64,000 nt of DNA from Antarcticibacterium flavum (GTDB lineage: Bacteria; Bacteroidota; Bacteroidia; Flavobacteriales; Flavobacteriaceae): NCBI RefSeq assembly GCF_006159205.1, contig NZ_CP040812.1:1488001-1552000 (forward strand). The letters are read 5' to 3'. The position numbers and the translations under genes are program-made. The notes under the pieces were generated by a model. The model was given only the letters and a program-made list of their open reading frames with translations, did no database searches and was not told where the DNA came from. Positions 21,521-31,316 of the stretch are shown in pieces. Position 1 is the first letter of the stretch, and every line of letters begins with the position of its first letter.

Positions 21521-21562
21521 AATTGACTTATTTGACAAGTAAATTGACTTTTAAGACAACTT
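21521..21562. promoter_or_regulatory. Tandem 21-bp direct repeat, probable AraC-type operator
   Basis: Two abutting 21-bp repeats (21521-21541 and 21542-21562) share AAATTGACTT at the start and GACAA near the end, matching at 17 of 21 positions. A 21-bp period puts both on the same helix face, as AraC-family sites usually are. It sits between the divergent oxoamine synthase-GNAT and DUF7793/AraC genes. A related ttATTTGgCAAGT occurs at 23005-23018 ahead of the MauE-like gene. Confidence 0.55.
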
Positions 21563-21660
21563 TCATATATTCTTAAACCTCTAATTTTATAATTATTAGT
21601 AATTTATGTAAATGCTTTCTTACATACCCCCGGCCCTACCGTGTATTTAAAAATGATACT

Positions 21661-22041
21661 ATGGAAAAAAAATACTTTGAGAATGAAAGGGTTCGTATTA
21701 AAATAGAGACCGGCATACTCTACTTTGAATATTTGCCTAATACGGTTTTAACTCTTGAGGTGGCAAGGAAAATTGTTGCGGCAAGACTTGCCCTTCAGGA
21801 AAATAAATCCTATCCCATATTTTGTGATATAAGGGGTATAGATGCTATAGACAAGCAGGCCCGGGATTACCTGGCAAAAGAGGGATCAATACTGGCCAAA
21901 GCCGTGAGCTCCCTTGCTCTTGAACCTGTTTCAACCAGTATAGTGGAATTTTATATTCAGACCAGTAAACCCAGGATCCCCACAAAAATATTCACCAATA
22001 AATTTTTGGCTCTTAAATTCCTGGAGCAGTATAAAGACTAA
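21661..22041 (+). CDS. DUF7793 (STAS-like) small cytoplasmic protein
   Basis: A 126-residue alpha/beta protein without signal or membrane segments. The pattern of a short beta hairpin (VRIKIETGILYFEYLP), helix (EVARKIVAARLAL), strand (YPIFCDIRG), helix and C-terminal FTNKFLALKFLEQYK matches the DUF7793/STAS-like family found near regulators in flavobacteria. The role is unknown; a partner or signal-relay function for the AraC protein encoded 14 bp downstream is plausible. Confidence 0.72.
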   Translation: MEKKYFENERVRIKIETGILYFEYLPNTVLTLEVARKIVAARLALQENKSYPIFCDIRGIDAIDKQARDYLAKEGSILAKAVSSLALEPVSTSIVEFYIQTSKPRIPTKIFTNKFLALKFLEQYKD

Positions 22042-22055
22042 GAAAATGGAATGAT

Positions 22056-22988
22056 ATGGAAAGAGAATTTAACCTTAAGAATATGCGGGAGATTTTTAGA
22101 ATGATTGTAGAAGTGGCAAAAGGAAATTTTGCTTATAAGATACCGCGCTCCAATTACAGGGACCTAATAGAGGCGTTAAGCCAACGGCTCAATATGATGG
22201 CAGAGGACCTTCGTGAAAATTTAAACCACTTGAGTTACGTAAATCCTCACAGGAATTACCAGCACATTCACAATATGTGTTTTCTTCTGGATGACGCTCA
22301 AAACATCACCGGGTGTAGTCCAAATGCTTTAAAATTACTAAACAGGGAGCAGGAGGAAATAATAGGAAAAGCTTTTGATACCATATTAAGCAGGGAGTCT
22401 ATGCCGGTTTATAATGAAATAAGGCAGGCGATTAATAAAAATGAACTTTCCAATTCTTCCTTCCAGTTGGAGTATGTAACCGGCGACAATCTCCTGGTTC
22501 CTGCCAAATGCTTTGTGTTACGCATGGTTGATGAACAAGGGCCTACCGGAGAATACACGGTAAGCTTTTTTACAACTATTGTTCAAAAATCGGACGATAC
22601 AGCTATTCACCAAAATGGAAATTCAAAAAAGAAGATGTCAAACTGGGATATAAAAGCAATACAAAGTATCCATGATTATATTTCCCATAATTTCACCAAT
22701 CCTCTATTATCTAATAAGGAACTTGCCCATATGTTTGATATTAATGAGCATAAATTAACCTATGGTTTTAAAACGCTTTTTGGGTTCACCCCGTTTAAAT
22801 ATTTTACTGAACTCAGGCTACAGGAGTCTAAGACATTGATTAGAAATACGAATAATTCCCTGGAAGATATCTCTGAAAGTATTGGGTATACCTCCTATCC
22901 ACATTTTTCTAAAGCATTCAAGCGAAGGTTTGGTTATTCTCCCATTGTTTTAAAAAGAAATCCAGATCATCATGGAGACGATAAATAA
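22056..22988 (+). CDS. PAS-domain AraC-family transcriptional regulator
   Basis: A 310-residue regulator. Residues about 65-180 form a PAS-like domain (MCFLLDDAQNITGCSPNALKLLNREQEEIIGKAF), and residues about 200-305 are an AraC/XylS pair of HTH motifs (LSNKELAHMFDINEHKLTYGFKTLFG ... SLEDISESIGYTSYPHFSKAFKRRFGYSP). It is co-transcribed with the DUF7793 gene. I infer that it binds the tandem 21-bp repeat upstream of that gene and so controls the divergent oxoamine synthase-GNAT gene, and perhaps the MauE-like gene downstream, which has a related half-site. Confidence 0.85.
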   Translation: MEREFNLKNMREIFRMIVEVAKGNFAYKIPRSNYRDLIEALSQRLNMMAEDLRENLNHLSYVNPHRNYQHIHNMCFLLDDAQNITGCSPNALKLLNREQEEIIGKAFDTILSRESMPVYNEIRQAINKNELSNSSFQLEYVTGDNLLVPAKCFVLRMVDEQGPTGEYTVSFFTTIVQKSDDTAIHQNGNSKKKMSNWDIKAIQSIHDYISHNFTNPLLSNKELAHMFDINEHKLTYGFKTLFGFTPFKYFTELRLQESKTLIRNTNNSLEDISESIGYTSYPHFSKAFKRRFGYSPIVLKRNPDHHGDDK

Positions 22989-23078
22989 GAAATAGTAAAA
23001 TACCTTTATTTGGCAAGTCACCAGCATCAATAAGCAAATTAAAACCCTGAATTTTATACTATTGAAAATATCAATAGT

Positions 23079-23558
23079 ATGAAAACTTCACATTTCCATA
23101 AATATCAATTAATTGGTGTTGAGGCAATATGCATTTTTTTTATTATACTTTTTATGTATGCAGGTTTAACCAAGCTCCTGGATGGATCGACGTTCTATGC
23201 CAACATTCTAAATATCCCTCAATTAGAAGATAAAACAATTGCTTCAATAGTCTCTATCATCATCCCTTTATTAGAGATTATTGCAGCCCTATTAATTGTA
23301 TGGCCAAAAACCCGGTTAAAAGGATTGTATGTTGTTTTCGGCTTATTTATTGTTTTTACAGGATATCTATTCTGGATAATATTTTTAAGTCCTTATACCC
23401 CCTGTTCTTGCGGAAGTATCCTTACGCTTCTTTCCTGGAATCAACATCTACTGCTTAATGTGATATGCATGGGATTAGTAATAATAGGAATTACGTTCTT
23501 GAAAAAGAAGAAAAAGTCTATTAGAAAAATAAGCCACAATAGACTCACCCAAGTTTGA
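23079..23558 (+). CDS. MauE/DoxX-like redox-associated membrane protein
   Basis: A 159-residue protein with four membrane spans (about 15-33, 50-72, 83-107 and 122-142) and a CSCGS motif after the third, as in MauE-like proteins of Bacteroidetes. MauE relatives are thought to deliver reducing equivalents or help disulfide chemistry outside the cytoplasm. The next gene encodes an exported small protein with a CGSGSLTC pair, so disulfide handling of that peptide is a reasonable inference. It lies 90 bp after the AraC gene. Confidence 0.8.
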   Translation: MKTSHFHKYQLIGVEAICIFFIILFMYAGLTKLLDGSTFYANILNIPQLEDKTIASIVSIIIPLLEIIAALLIVWPKTRLKGLYVVFGLFIVFTGYLFWIIFLSPYTPCSCGSILTLLSWNQHLLLNVICMGLVIIGITFLKKKKKSIRKISHNRLTQV

Positions 23559-23647
23559 TAAAAAAATTAAAAGAATTTTGTTGCAGCAAAAGCAGGTAGT
23601 CCTAAGCCTGAATAAATTAGGCATTGTTTAATTATAATTTATTTATT

Positions 23648-23911
23648 ATGAAAACTAAATTTTTATTACCCGTATTAGCAATGATATTTGCTATCGGGAT
23701 GTCTTTTACAACGGTTAACTCCAGTGCCGATGAAGCATTAGACTACATTAGGGTAGGTAGTGATTGGCAAGAGATACCAGAAATTGATTGCGGCAGCGGT
23801 TCCCTCACCTGTCAAGTAAGGATGGAAGATGGTAGCATTCATGAAGTGTATGACACACCTAGTTTGTCATCACGAAAAAAAACCAGTAGAACTACTCCTT
23901 TCCAACTTTAA
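23648..23911 (+). CDS. DUF6520-type exported small protein
   Basis: An 87-residue protein with a signal peptide (MKTKFLLPVLAMIFAIGMSFTTV, cut near residue 24) and a short mature part containing two cysteines (CGSGSLTC) and a basic Ser/Thr tail. The N-terminus is typical of DUF6520, a family of unknown function. The ATG at 23648 is chosen over one at 23624 because it gives the signal peptide without an odd extension. It probably belongs with the MauE-like gene upstream. Confidence 0.75.
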   Translation: MKTKFLLPVLAMIFAIGMSFTTVNSSADEALDYIRVGSDWQEIPEIDCGSGSLTCQVRMEDGSIHEVYDTPSLSSRKKTSRTTPFQL

Positions 23912-23924
23912 TTCATTTTTAATT

Positions 23925-23967
23925 GAGAATCATCCCCGGCAACTCATCCGGGGGTGATTTTTTTACT
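23925..23967. terminator. Bidirectional terminator between DUF6520 and M16 genes
   Basis: ATCATCCCCGG pairs with CCGGGGGTGAT around an eight-base loop, followed by TTTTTTT on the + strand. It serves the + strand DUF6520 gene and overlaps the end of the convergent M16 gene. Confidence 0.8.
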
Positions 23968-26857
23968 AAAAATTACTGCCCATTACGAATTCATATTGGT
24001 AATCCTCTTTATAGATTTCCCGGGAGGACTTTATAATATCGGCCATCCGGAGTGATTTAAGATAATTTTCAATTTCCACTGGGTCTAACCACGATTCATT
24101 ATATCTGTAAAATTCATATAATCTTTTCTTCATATTCCGATGATTCCTAAGAAGCTTAGTGCTATTTGAATGCAGCGCTTTTTTCAATGCCTGATCAAAA
24201 AACTCTTGCCTTATTTCTCCGTTCTTGATATTCTCAACTATTTTTTTACATTCCTCTCTTATTTGTTCCAGTTCGTGGGGTTCACCTTGTAATTCAAAAA
24301 TTATCTCCACTCGCTGCATATCCTTATTAAATTTCCCATAGACACCGAAATTATATAAAGAATAACCTTTTTCATAACGTAGGCTTTGAACTAAAAGATT
24401 ACTCAACGTTGCTAAAATTTCTACTTTTAGATGATTTTTCCAATCCTCATTTCTGGCAGTTGGTTTAATGTAAGTCAAAGCATAATTACTTCCTTTCATA
24501 TCATAAATCGGTTTTGCTATTTGATGTGTTGCAGGTCCTGGGGGTAAAACAGTTTCCACCGGCTTCGCTCTATTTGCTACAGTGGCCAATTGGGTATTGG
24601 GAAGATTTCCAAGATATTTCTGAACTATAGGGAGTACACTTTTCAAATTAAAATCTCCGCTTATGATAAAGGTGAAATCTCGAGCGTTCCCAAATATATG
24701 TTTGTATATACTTAATCCATTTTTAGCATCTGTATGCCTTAATCCTTTATAAGCTTTTGTGCCATTAAGTTGTCGATCTCCTAAAACCAGCGGAAGATAA
24801 TTATCCTTTGTAAGATCCTTTATCGCATTCCTAAAATCTGTAGTAATTAAATTATAAGATGGGTTCTCATATTGTTTTATCTGGTTAGTTTTCCAGTCCT
24901 TAAAAGCCTTTCTATTTATCCGGGGTTCTGTAAAATAAAGGTATATCAACCCCATCATTTTCTCCAGATCTTCTACACCTGATATGCCATTTATTCCCGA
25001 CTCTTTGTAACCAATAAAGGGTCTTACGTTGTTTATTTCGGTGGCTGCGAGAAATCTTTCTACCATAAATTTATCATACTGTCCAACTCCAGCATTCTGG
25101 ATAATACTGCCTGCATTTATAGCCGAAAAGAAATCTTTAGCAGGGTAAGCAGATGCTCCTTTAAGATTTATAGCATTAATTAAAACTTTATCCTTATATA
25201 TTCCTGCGGCAGGTTCGAAAGGCATAAGAATTACTTTAACTCCATTTTCCAGGACTAGTTCACTTGCACCAAACTTCGTTTTTCCTTTATCCAAATAAGC
25301 TTTTTTCGGCAGGTTGTTTCGTTGTAATGAATCCATCAATGCTACTGGAACCTGGGGCATGTAATAAGGTATTACCCTCTGCTCAAATGCTTTCTGTATC
25401 CATCCACGCACTTTAGATTCTTTATATTGTAAAGCTGTATGTCCTTGAGGAACTATAACCCCTATATCCTCAGGTCTTTTGGCAAGAAATGGAAGAATTA
25501 TAGAATTATAATCTTCCAAAGAAATTCCTTCCACCCATTTAGTCAGAAAACTTTGTTTATCGGGAATAAGAATTTCATTTTTTATAAAATGTTTTCCTAT
25601 CTCATCCATCCAGTATTTTGGTCCAGGGGGATTGCCACTTTGTGCTATTTCAAGCCATTCCCTTTTAACATTATTTAATTCTTGTTGGCTTACTCCAAAT
25701 TTTTCTAATTGATGTAAAACTTCGAAAGTTTCCTTTAAATCACGCATTTCTTTATTCTTCTCTGTAGTAATGCTGATTTTAATACCTTGAGGTAAACTAA
25801 GATTTTTATTTGCATCGATGGCGTTGGCTTCAATAGAGGGGTTATATTTCCTGGTGAGCTCCTTAAACCGGCCGTCAATAATTTGGACTAATAATTGAAA
25901 AGCCAATAGGTTTGTCATCCCTTCTTTTGAATATATTTCCTCTTGTAATGAGGGTTGACGTATGAAGAAGTCGAAGGTTACCTTTCCGGGAGTTTCAGCT
26001 TTTAAAGACCTTCGCTGGCTGCTTTCAATAACAAATTGTGGAGGGCGATTAAAAAATATACTATCACAATTTCTGACATTAATTTTCTTAGGGTTAAGGG
26101 GTAAACTCGCAAAGACTTGCTCTATTTGCCTTTCCATTGCCTCCGGTTCCTCTAAATTCCCAACAATTACAACAGCCATTAAATCTGGGCGATACCATTG
26201 GTTATAAAAGCTTCTCAAAGAATCTTGTGAAAAATTTTTATTGTGGTCAAAAAAGTAAGAGTAATCTTTCTTGCATGGAAATAGGCTTGAGATCATTTTA
26301 TACTTATCAATTAAACTTTCTCCTTTACTGTAAATAAATTCCTGTCTCAATATTCCTCGCTCCTTCGCAATATCCTTATCACTTAATTTTAAATTGTTTG
26401 CTATATCCTTAAACCATTGCAAGCCAACCCTTACAGCTTCCGGGTTATCTGGAGGAGCATTAAAAATGAACCTTGTCATGTCGAACCCTGTAGTACCTCC
26501 CAAGTCTCTATCATTCATTTTGAGCATATTCATCAACTCTACATTGTTTGATATCCCTTTAGGAAAGTGCAAACTACCATCAAAGGCTAAATGTTCAATT
26601 GCATGGGAAAAATCCATCTGATGGGTCTCCTCATGATTAAAACCAGCCTTTACGTAAAATAGGAGATGCATTTTGTCCTGGGGTGTGCTTAAAGGTTTTA
26701 TATAATAACTAAGGCCGTTGGGTAACTTACCAAATATTATTTCTCCATCCTGAATCTTAGAGTGCAGAGTATCTCTAATTTCAGATTGCGCAGAGGTAGA
26801 ACAAAAAGAAAACACTCCTATAAAAGTTATTAGAATTATTTTTTTTAGAACATCCAT
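23966..26857 (-). CDS. M16-family zinc metallopeptidase (insulinase-like), exported
   Basis: A 963-residue protein from the chosen start (the frame also allows an ATG 15 bp upstream at 26872, inside susD). It has a signal peptide (VLKKIILITFIGVFSFCSTSAQ), and the inverted zinc motif HxxEH is present as HAIEH (about residues 85-89) with the downstream glutamate in KERGILRQEF. A second, inactive-looking M16 half follows, as usual for ~950-residue members. It would degrade peptides in the periplasm. It is the last gene of the SusC-SusD-M16 operon. With start 26857 the ATG follows the susD stop by 1 bp, suggesting translational coupling. Confidence 0.88.
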   Translation of the reverse strand: MDVLKKIILITFIGVFSFCSTSAQSEIRDTLHSKIQDGEIIFGKLPNGLSYYIKPLSTPQDKMHLLFYVKAGFNHEETHQMDFSHAIEHLAFDGSLHFPKGISNNVELMNMLKMNDRDLGGTTGFDMTRFIFNAPPDNPEAVRVGLQWFKDIANNLKLSDKDIAKERGILRQEFIYSKGESLIDKYKMISSLFPCKKDYSYFFDHNKNFSQDSLRSFYNQWYRPDLMAVVIVGNLEEPEAMERQIEQVFASLPLNPKKINVRNCDSIFFNRPPQFVIESSQRRSLKAETPGKVTFDFFIRQPSLQEEIYSKEGMTNLLAFQLLVQIIDGRFKELTRKYNPSIEANAIDANKNLSLPQGIKISITTEKNKEMRDLKETFEVLHQLEKFGVSQQELNNVKREWLEIAQSGNPPGPKYWMDEIGKHFIKNEILIPDKQSFLTKWVEGISLEDYNSIILPFLAKRPEDIGVIVPQGHTALQYKESKVRGWIQKAFEQRVIPYYMPQVPVALMDSLQRNNLPKKAYLDKGKTKFGASELVLENGVKVILMPFEPAAGIYKDKVLINAINLKGASAYPAKDFFSAINAGSIIQNAGVGQYDKFMVERFLAATEINNVRPFIGYKESGINGISGVEDLEKMMGLIYLYFTEPRINRKAFKDWKTNQIKQYENPSYNLITTDFRNAIKDLTKDNYLPLVLGDRQLNGTKAYKGLRHTDAKNGLSIYKHIFGNARDFTFIISGDFNLKSVLPIVQKYLGNLPNTQLATVANRAKPVETVLPPGPATHQIAKPIYDMKGSNYALTYIKPTARNEDWKNHLKVEILATLSNLLVQSLRYEKGYSLYNFGVYGKFNKDMQRVEIIFELQGEPHELEQIREECKKIVENIKNGEIRQEFFDQALKKALHSNSTKLLRNHRNMKKRLYEFYRYNESWLDPVEIENYLKSLRMADIIKSSREIYKEDYQYEFVMGSNF

Positions 26858-26858
26858 A

Positions 26859-28268
26859 TTAATATCCGGCATTTTGGGTTAGATTCGGGTTTTTCATCCT
26901 TTCTTCTTCCGGTATTGGATAGAGTATATCCGTATCCTGCCACAAAGAATTATTTGCACCAAGTAACTCTGCTGCCCGACCAGTTCGCTTTAAATCCATC
27001 CAGCGGTGACCCCATTCCGTAAAGAGTTCTCTTTTCCTTTCCTCCATAATGGTTTCCCGTAAAGCTTCTTTACTAATACCAGGATTAGTTTCTGCAAGGA
27101 GTTCCAACCCCGCCCTGCTTCGTATTTTATCTATATCATCTATAGCACCAATAAGATTGTCCTGCATTACACGAGCCTCAGCCCTTATTAAATATTGTTC
27201 TGCCAGACGAAGCACCATGGAATATTCTGTAATGGATTCCGTACTGTTCCTAATTTTATATTTATATGGATAATAGACAGATAAACCAGAATGGAACCGG
27301 ATCCAATCTTGGAAACGCTTATCTTCCTCCTGAAAAGAATTCACAAAACCTGTAGAAAGTTTAAAATGTGATAGAGATGCAAAGATTGGGTTAATAATAA
27401 ATATTGAGCCTTCATTAGTATGCGAGGTAATTGTTCCTCTTCCTGCAGGTGAAATTTGCCAAATTGCTTCTTTACTATTAGCAAGAAAAACCTCATCTAA
27501 ATTTTCTAACAATTCATAAATTCCAGATTGGGCTATTACCTTTTCACTCAAACTTTCAGCATATCCCCAATTTTCCCGGTATAAATAAACTCTGGCCAGA
27601 AGTGCCATTGATGTATAATTGTTAATTCGTGTACGTTCTCCATCAAGGTAGCTTTCCCCTAATAGGTTTATCGAATTTTCCAGGTCCCTAATAATAAGCT
27701 CATAAACTTCTTCACTACTGTTACGTGCTGCAAGAGCATTGCTTCTATAATCTTTTGATGTCAAAAGAGGTATGTCATCATATAAATTAACCAAATTGAA
27801 ATAGGTAAATGCACGTATAAATTTTGCCTCGCCCTCCAGCCGATTACGAGTTTCATCTGTTACATTATTAGAATTTGCTAAACCCTCTAAAAGAGAATTA
27901 GTCATATAAATGATGTTATACCCGCTGGACCATATATTAAAATTTCGCGTATTATTCGGGTTTATTTCATTTTGGTCATATTCCTTCAAGGTGATATTAG
28001 TAGATCTTATAACCTCTAATATATCTGATGATAATCCGGCTAAAGCTGTTACACTATCCTGCCATCCTGAACTAAAAGCTGAGGTATATAGTTGATTGTA
28101 AATTCCATTTAATGCACCTATAGCAGTTTCGTCATTATTAAAAACCACCTCACTAGTGATAATATGATTTGGCGCTTCAACTTCAAGGAAGTCTTCACAA
28201 GAGCTCATAAGCCAGTATAATCCTATAAATGGGCATATAATAAATATGATTTTTTTCATTTTTTTCAT
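26859..28268 (-). CDS. SusD/RagB-like surface lipoprotein (peptide-type locus)
   Basis: A 469-residue lipoprotein (lipobox MSSC, Cys24) with the SusD family helices (AKFIRAFTYFNLVNLYDDIPLL, EERKRELFTEWGHRWMDLKRTG) and terminal NPNLTQNAGY. It starts 2 bp after the SusC stop codon. Because the operon ends with a peptidase and has no glycosidase, I infer that the pair handles peptides rather than glycans, as RagA/RagB does. Confidence 0.9.
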   Translation of the reverse strand: MKKMKKIIFIICPFIGLYWLMSSCEDFLEVEAPNHIITSEVVFNNDETAIGALNGIYNQLYTSAFSSGWQDSVTALAGLSSDILEVIRSTNITLKEYDQNEINPNNTRNFNIWSSGYNIIYMTNSLLEGLANSNNVTDETRNRLEGEAKFIRAFTYFNLVNLYDDIPLLTSKDYRSNALAARNSSEEVYELIIRDLENSINLLGESYLDGERTRINNYTSMALLARVYLYRENWGYAESLSEKVIAQSGIYELLENLDEVFLANSKEAIWQISPAGRGTITSHTNEGSIFIINPIFASLSHFKLSTGFVNSFQEEDKRFQDWIRFHSGLSVYYPYKYKIRNSTESITEYSMVLRLAEQYLIRAEARVMQDNLIGAIDDIDKIRSRAGLELLAETNPGISKEALRETIMEERKRELFTEWGHRWMDLKRTGRAAELLGANNSLWQDTDILYPIPEEERMKNPNLTQNAGY

Positions 28269-28270
28269 TT

Positions 28271-31200
28271 TTAAAAATTGAGTTGTATTCCACCTGTTAC
28301 TGTACGCAAGGCCACAAAGGAAGTTCCCCCATTAGGCATCTCTGGATCCATTCCGCCAAATTTGGTAAGAGTAAGAAGGTTTTGTCCATTTATAAAAAGA
28401 CTACCGCTTTTGACTCTAATACTTTCCATAAATGCTTGAGGAAGGGAGAGTCCAAGAGAAAGCGTTTTTAGGCGAAAGAAAGAGGCATCTTCAAAAGGAA
28501 AAGTAGTGTCTAAAACATTGTAATATTCTGTATAAGCCTGGTATGATTGTGAAATTCTCTGAAATCTAACCTGGTTTCCTAAAGCCTGCAAGACTTCAAC
28601 TCGCTGATTACTTAGTTGGCCTACATCTGTTAAAGATCTTATAGTTCCTTCCTGCTTTACAAACTCCCAGAGAAATTGAAGGGAAAAATTTTTATAAGTG
28701 AGGTTATTAGTTAATCCACCAAAAAACTCTTTTCCTATATCCTTTATTATTACTCGATCCTCATAATCCAATCTCCCATCCTCATTTACATCAGCGATCC
28801 TATAGTAATTCGTTTCGGGATCAAGTCCTTCGTATTCATATAATAGTTCAATATTTAATGGATGTCCTACTCTATAAATGTTTGAATAAGAAGATTGCTC
28901 TATACCCGGATAGCTTATCAGCATATTTTTTGGAAAGCTTACATTTAGAAAAGTTTGCCAACGCCAATTGCGGGATTTAACATTTACACTTGCCAGTTCC
29001 ACTTCCCAGCCCGTATTTTGAACTGTGGCCGGTAAATTCGCCTGGACAGACCTAAACCCGGTAATAGCCGGGAGAGGATAACCAACAAGCTGACTTGAGG
29101 ATTGATTTTTGTACCAACTTAGGGTTAAGTTGAGTCTATCATTAAAAAAACCAAGATCCACTGCAGCCTCCATTTTTTTATTTATTTCCCATGAATAATC
29201 AGGGTTAGAGAGTTGGGTAGGATAAAGTCCTCCTGGTCCAGCCGTAGCTTCATAAGTATCTAAATAGCCGTAATCCCCTATTTGGTCATTACCAGTAAGA
29301 CCATAACTACCTCTGAATTTTCCAAAACTGAGAAACTTTGAATTATTTTCTACATAAGGTTCATCTATAAAAATCCAGGCACCGCCGATAGCGCCAAAAT
29401 TAGCAATGCGGTTACCTGAACCAAACCTTGAAGAACCGTCCCGCCTGCCGGTTAGATTAATAAAATATTTTTGATCCCAATTAAATCCTAAGCGTGCAAA
29501 AAGAGCGCTATATCTATATTCTGATGAGATATTTGAAGGATTTAATATGCTGCCGGCAGCATTTAAATTACCTATCATAACTTCAGATGCATAATCGTCT
29601 CCCTGAATTTCCATTTTACTGTTTTCACTTTTTTGAAAGGTGGTACCGAGAATGGCATCTAGCCTTCCTTCACCAAACTTCCTACTGTAGATTAACTGTG
29701 GTTCAATTATCCACGAGGTACGTGCCGCTTGTGAATATATCGAGGAATGGGTATAATCATATGCAGGGTTATAAGACCTAGTTGGGATTTTAAGTAGTTC
29801 TTCACTATTAAATCTTGTATATCCTAAGTTGGTTCTTAAGCTAAAATGAGATGAGAATTGATATGTAATACCCAGATTAGAAACAAGATTATAACTTTGT
29901 GTTTGACTTGAATTAAAGAATCCTTCCAATGGATTAGAGATCCCGGCTTCCCCCCATTCCTCCCAGTGAAGACTACCATCGGTATTAAAAATTGAAGGAG
30001 CATTAGGAGGCAATCTAAATGCATTTGAATTTAGATTAACCCCATTGCCTAATAATCTATTATTATCCACTCCATAATTCAAAGACAGATTAAGTTGTAT
30101 TTTTTCATCCCGTGTGGTATGACTTAAATTTAAACCACCTGTCATTTTTTGGTAATTTAAATCTGCAGGATATACAGTTCCCTGGTTAAAATAAGAGCCA
30201 CTAATTCGATAGGTTGTATTGTCACTACCCCCGGAAAGAGCTAAATTGACATCAGTAACTGGGGATGTCCCACCAAAAAAGAAGTCCTGCCAATCTGTAT
30301 ATCGATTTTGGTCCCATTGCACTAAATCATAAGCATTATAAATTGTAGGTTCTACATCGTCATTTTCAAATGCCTGTCTTCTTATTTGAAGATATTGTTG
30401 AGTGTTTAATAAATCCAGTCTATGCGGAACTGTAGATACTCCTTTATAAACACGGGCATCAAGACCGGTTATTCGATCTTTCCCTTTTTTTGTGGTGATA
30501 AGCACTACTCCATTGGCGCCACGGGTACCATAAATGGCTGTAGCATCTGCATCCTTTAAGACCTCAATACTTTCAATATTGGAAATATTTAAAGTATTTA
30601 AAGGATCCATTCCAGTGTTTCCTATAAGACTATTGCTTTCAATTGGGGTTGAATTAATAGGAACTCCATCAATTATATATAATGGAAAATTCCCATCTTC
30701 TCGCAAACTATTTCTACCTCGTATTCGTATTGTAGAGGCCATACCTGGTTGATTTCCACCTGGAATAATCTCCACCCCCGCCATCCTCCCCTGCAAGGCC
30801 TGTAATGGACTTATTACCGGCTGCAGTTCGATTTCCTCTGCTGTTACTCTGGAAATATTCCCGGTACTTTCTCTTTTTGTAGTGTTATAATACCCTGCAT
30901 TGATCTGTACTTCTCCCAGGGAACCAATTTCCTCTTCGAGCCGCACATTCATTTCACGGCGACCATTTACAGGTTCCTCAAAAGTTTGAAACCCAACAAA
31001 GGAAAAGATAAGAATGTCATTTGGTTCAATAGTAATGGAATATTGCCCGTCTATATCTGTAGTAGTACCACGGTTTTTACCTTTTACTGCTACTGTGACC
31101 CCGGGTAGGGGGATTCCCGCCTGGTCACTTACTATTCCTCTTACCTCCTGCTGTGAATAATCATCACCGGCATGTAAGGGATTATTGGCTGCTTTTGCCT

Positions 31201-31276
31201 GCACGGTTAGAGCGCAGAAAAAAAGCAATACTGAAATAAGCACGATTAACATTAACCGGCTGTATATTTTTTTCAT
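28271..31276 (-). CDS. SusC/RagA-like TonB-dependent transporter (peptide-type locus)
   Basis: A 1001-residue transporter with signal peptide (about 1-28), carboxypeptidase-regulatory-like domain (about 44-115), a degenerate TonB-box region (GEVQINAGYY), plug (about 130-250, with PLYIIDGVPIN and IEVLKDADATAIYGTRGANGVV) and barrel. It is distinct from the starch SusC at 7.8 kb in both plug and barrel. It starts the SusC-SusD-M16 operon. No ECF sigma/anti-sigma pair is adjacent; the nearest regulator is the PAS-AraC gene. Confidence 0.9.
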   Translation of the reverse strand: MKKIYSRLMLIVLISVLLFFCALTVQAKAANNPLHAGDDYSQQEVRGIVSDQAGIPLPGVTVAVKGKNRGTTTDIDGQYSITIEPNDILIFSFVGFQTFEEPVNGRREMNVRLEEEIGSLGEVQINAGYYNTTKRESTGNISRVTAEEIELQPVISPLQALQGRMAGVEIIPGGNQPGMASTIRIRGRNSLREDGNFPLYIIDGVPINSTPIESNSLIGNTGMDPLNTLNISNIESIEVLKDADATAIYGTRGANGVVLITTKKGKDRITGLDARVYKGVSTVPHRLDLLNTQQYLQIRRQAFENDDVEPTIYNAYDLVQWDQNRYTDWQDFFFGGTSPVTDVNLALSGGSDNTTYRISGSYFNQGTVYPADLNYQKMTGGLNLSHTTRDEKIQLNLSLNYGVDNNRLLGNGVNLNSNAFRLPPNAPSIFNTDGSLHWEEWGEAGISNPLEGFFNSSQTQSYNLVSNLGITYQFSSHFSLRTNLGYTRFNSEELLKIPTRSYNPAYDYTHSSIYSQAARTSWIIEPQLIYSRKFGEGRLDAILGTTFQKSENSKMEIQGDDYASEVMIGNLNAAGSILNPSNISSEYRYSALFARLGFNWDQKYFINLTGRRDGSSRFGSGNRIANFGAIGGAWIFIDEPYVENNSKFLSFGKFRGSYGLTGNDQIGDYGYLDTYEATAGPGGLYPTQLSNPDYSWEINKKMEAAVDLGFFNDRLNLTLSWYKNQSSSQLVGYPLPAITGFRSVQANLPATVQNTGWEVELASVNVKSRNWRWQTFLNVSFPKNMLISYPGIEQSSYSNIYRVGHPLNIELLYEYEGLDPETNYYRIADVNEDGRLDYEDRVIIKDIGKEFFGGLTNNLTYKNFSLQFLWEFVKQEGTIRSLTDVGQLSNQRVEVLQALGNQVRFQRISQSYQAYTEYYNVLDTTFPFEDASFFRLKTLSLGLSLPQAFMESIRVKSGSLFINGQNLLTLTKFGGMDPEMPNGGTSFVALRTVTGGIQLNF

Positions 31277-31316
31277 AATATTGTAATGGTTAGATAAAAC
31301 TTTATTGTTTTGTTTA

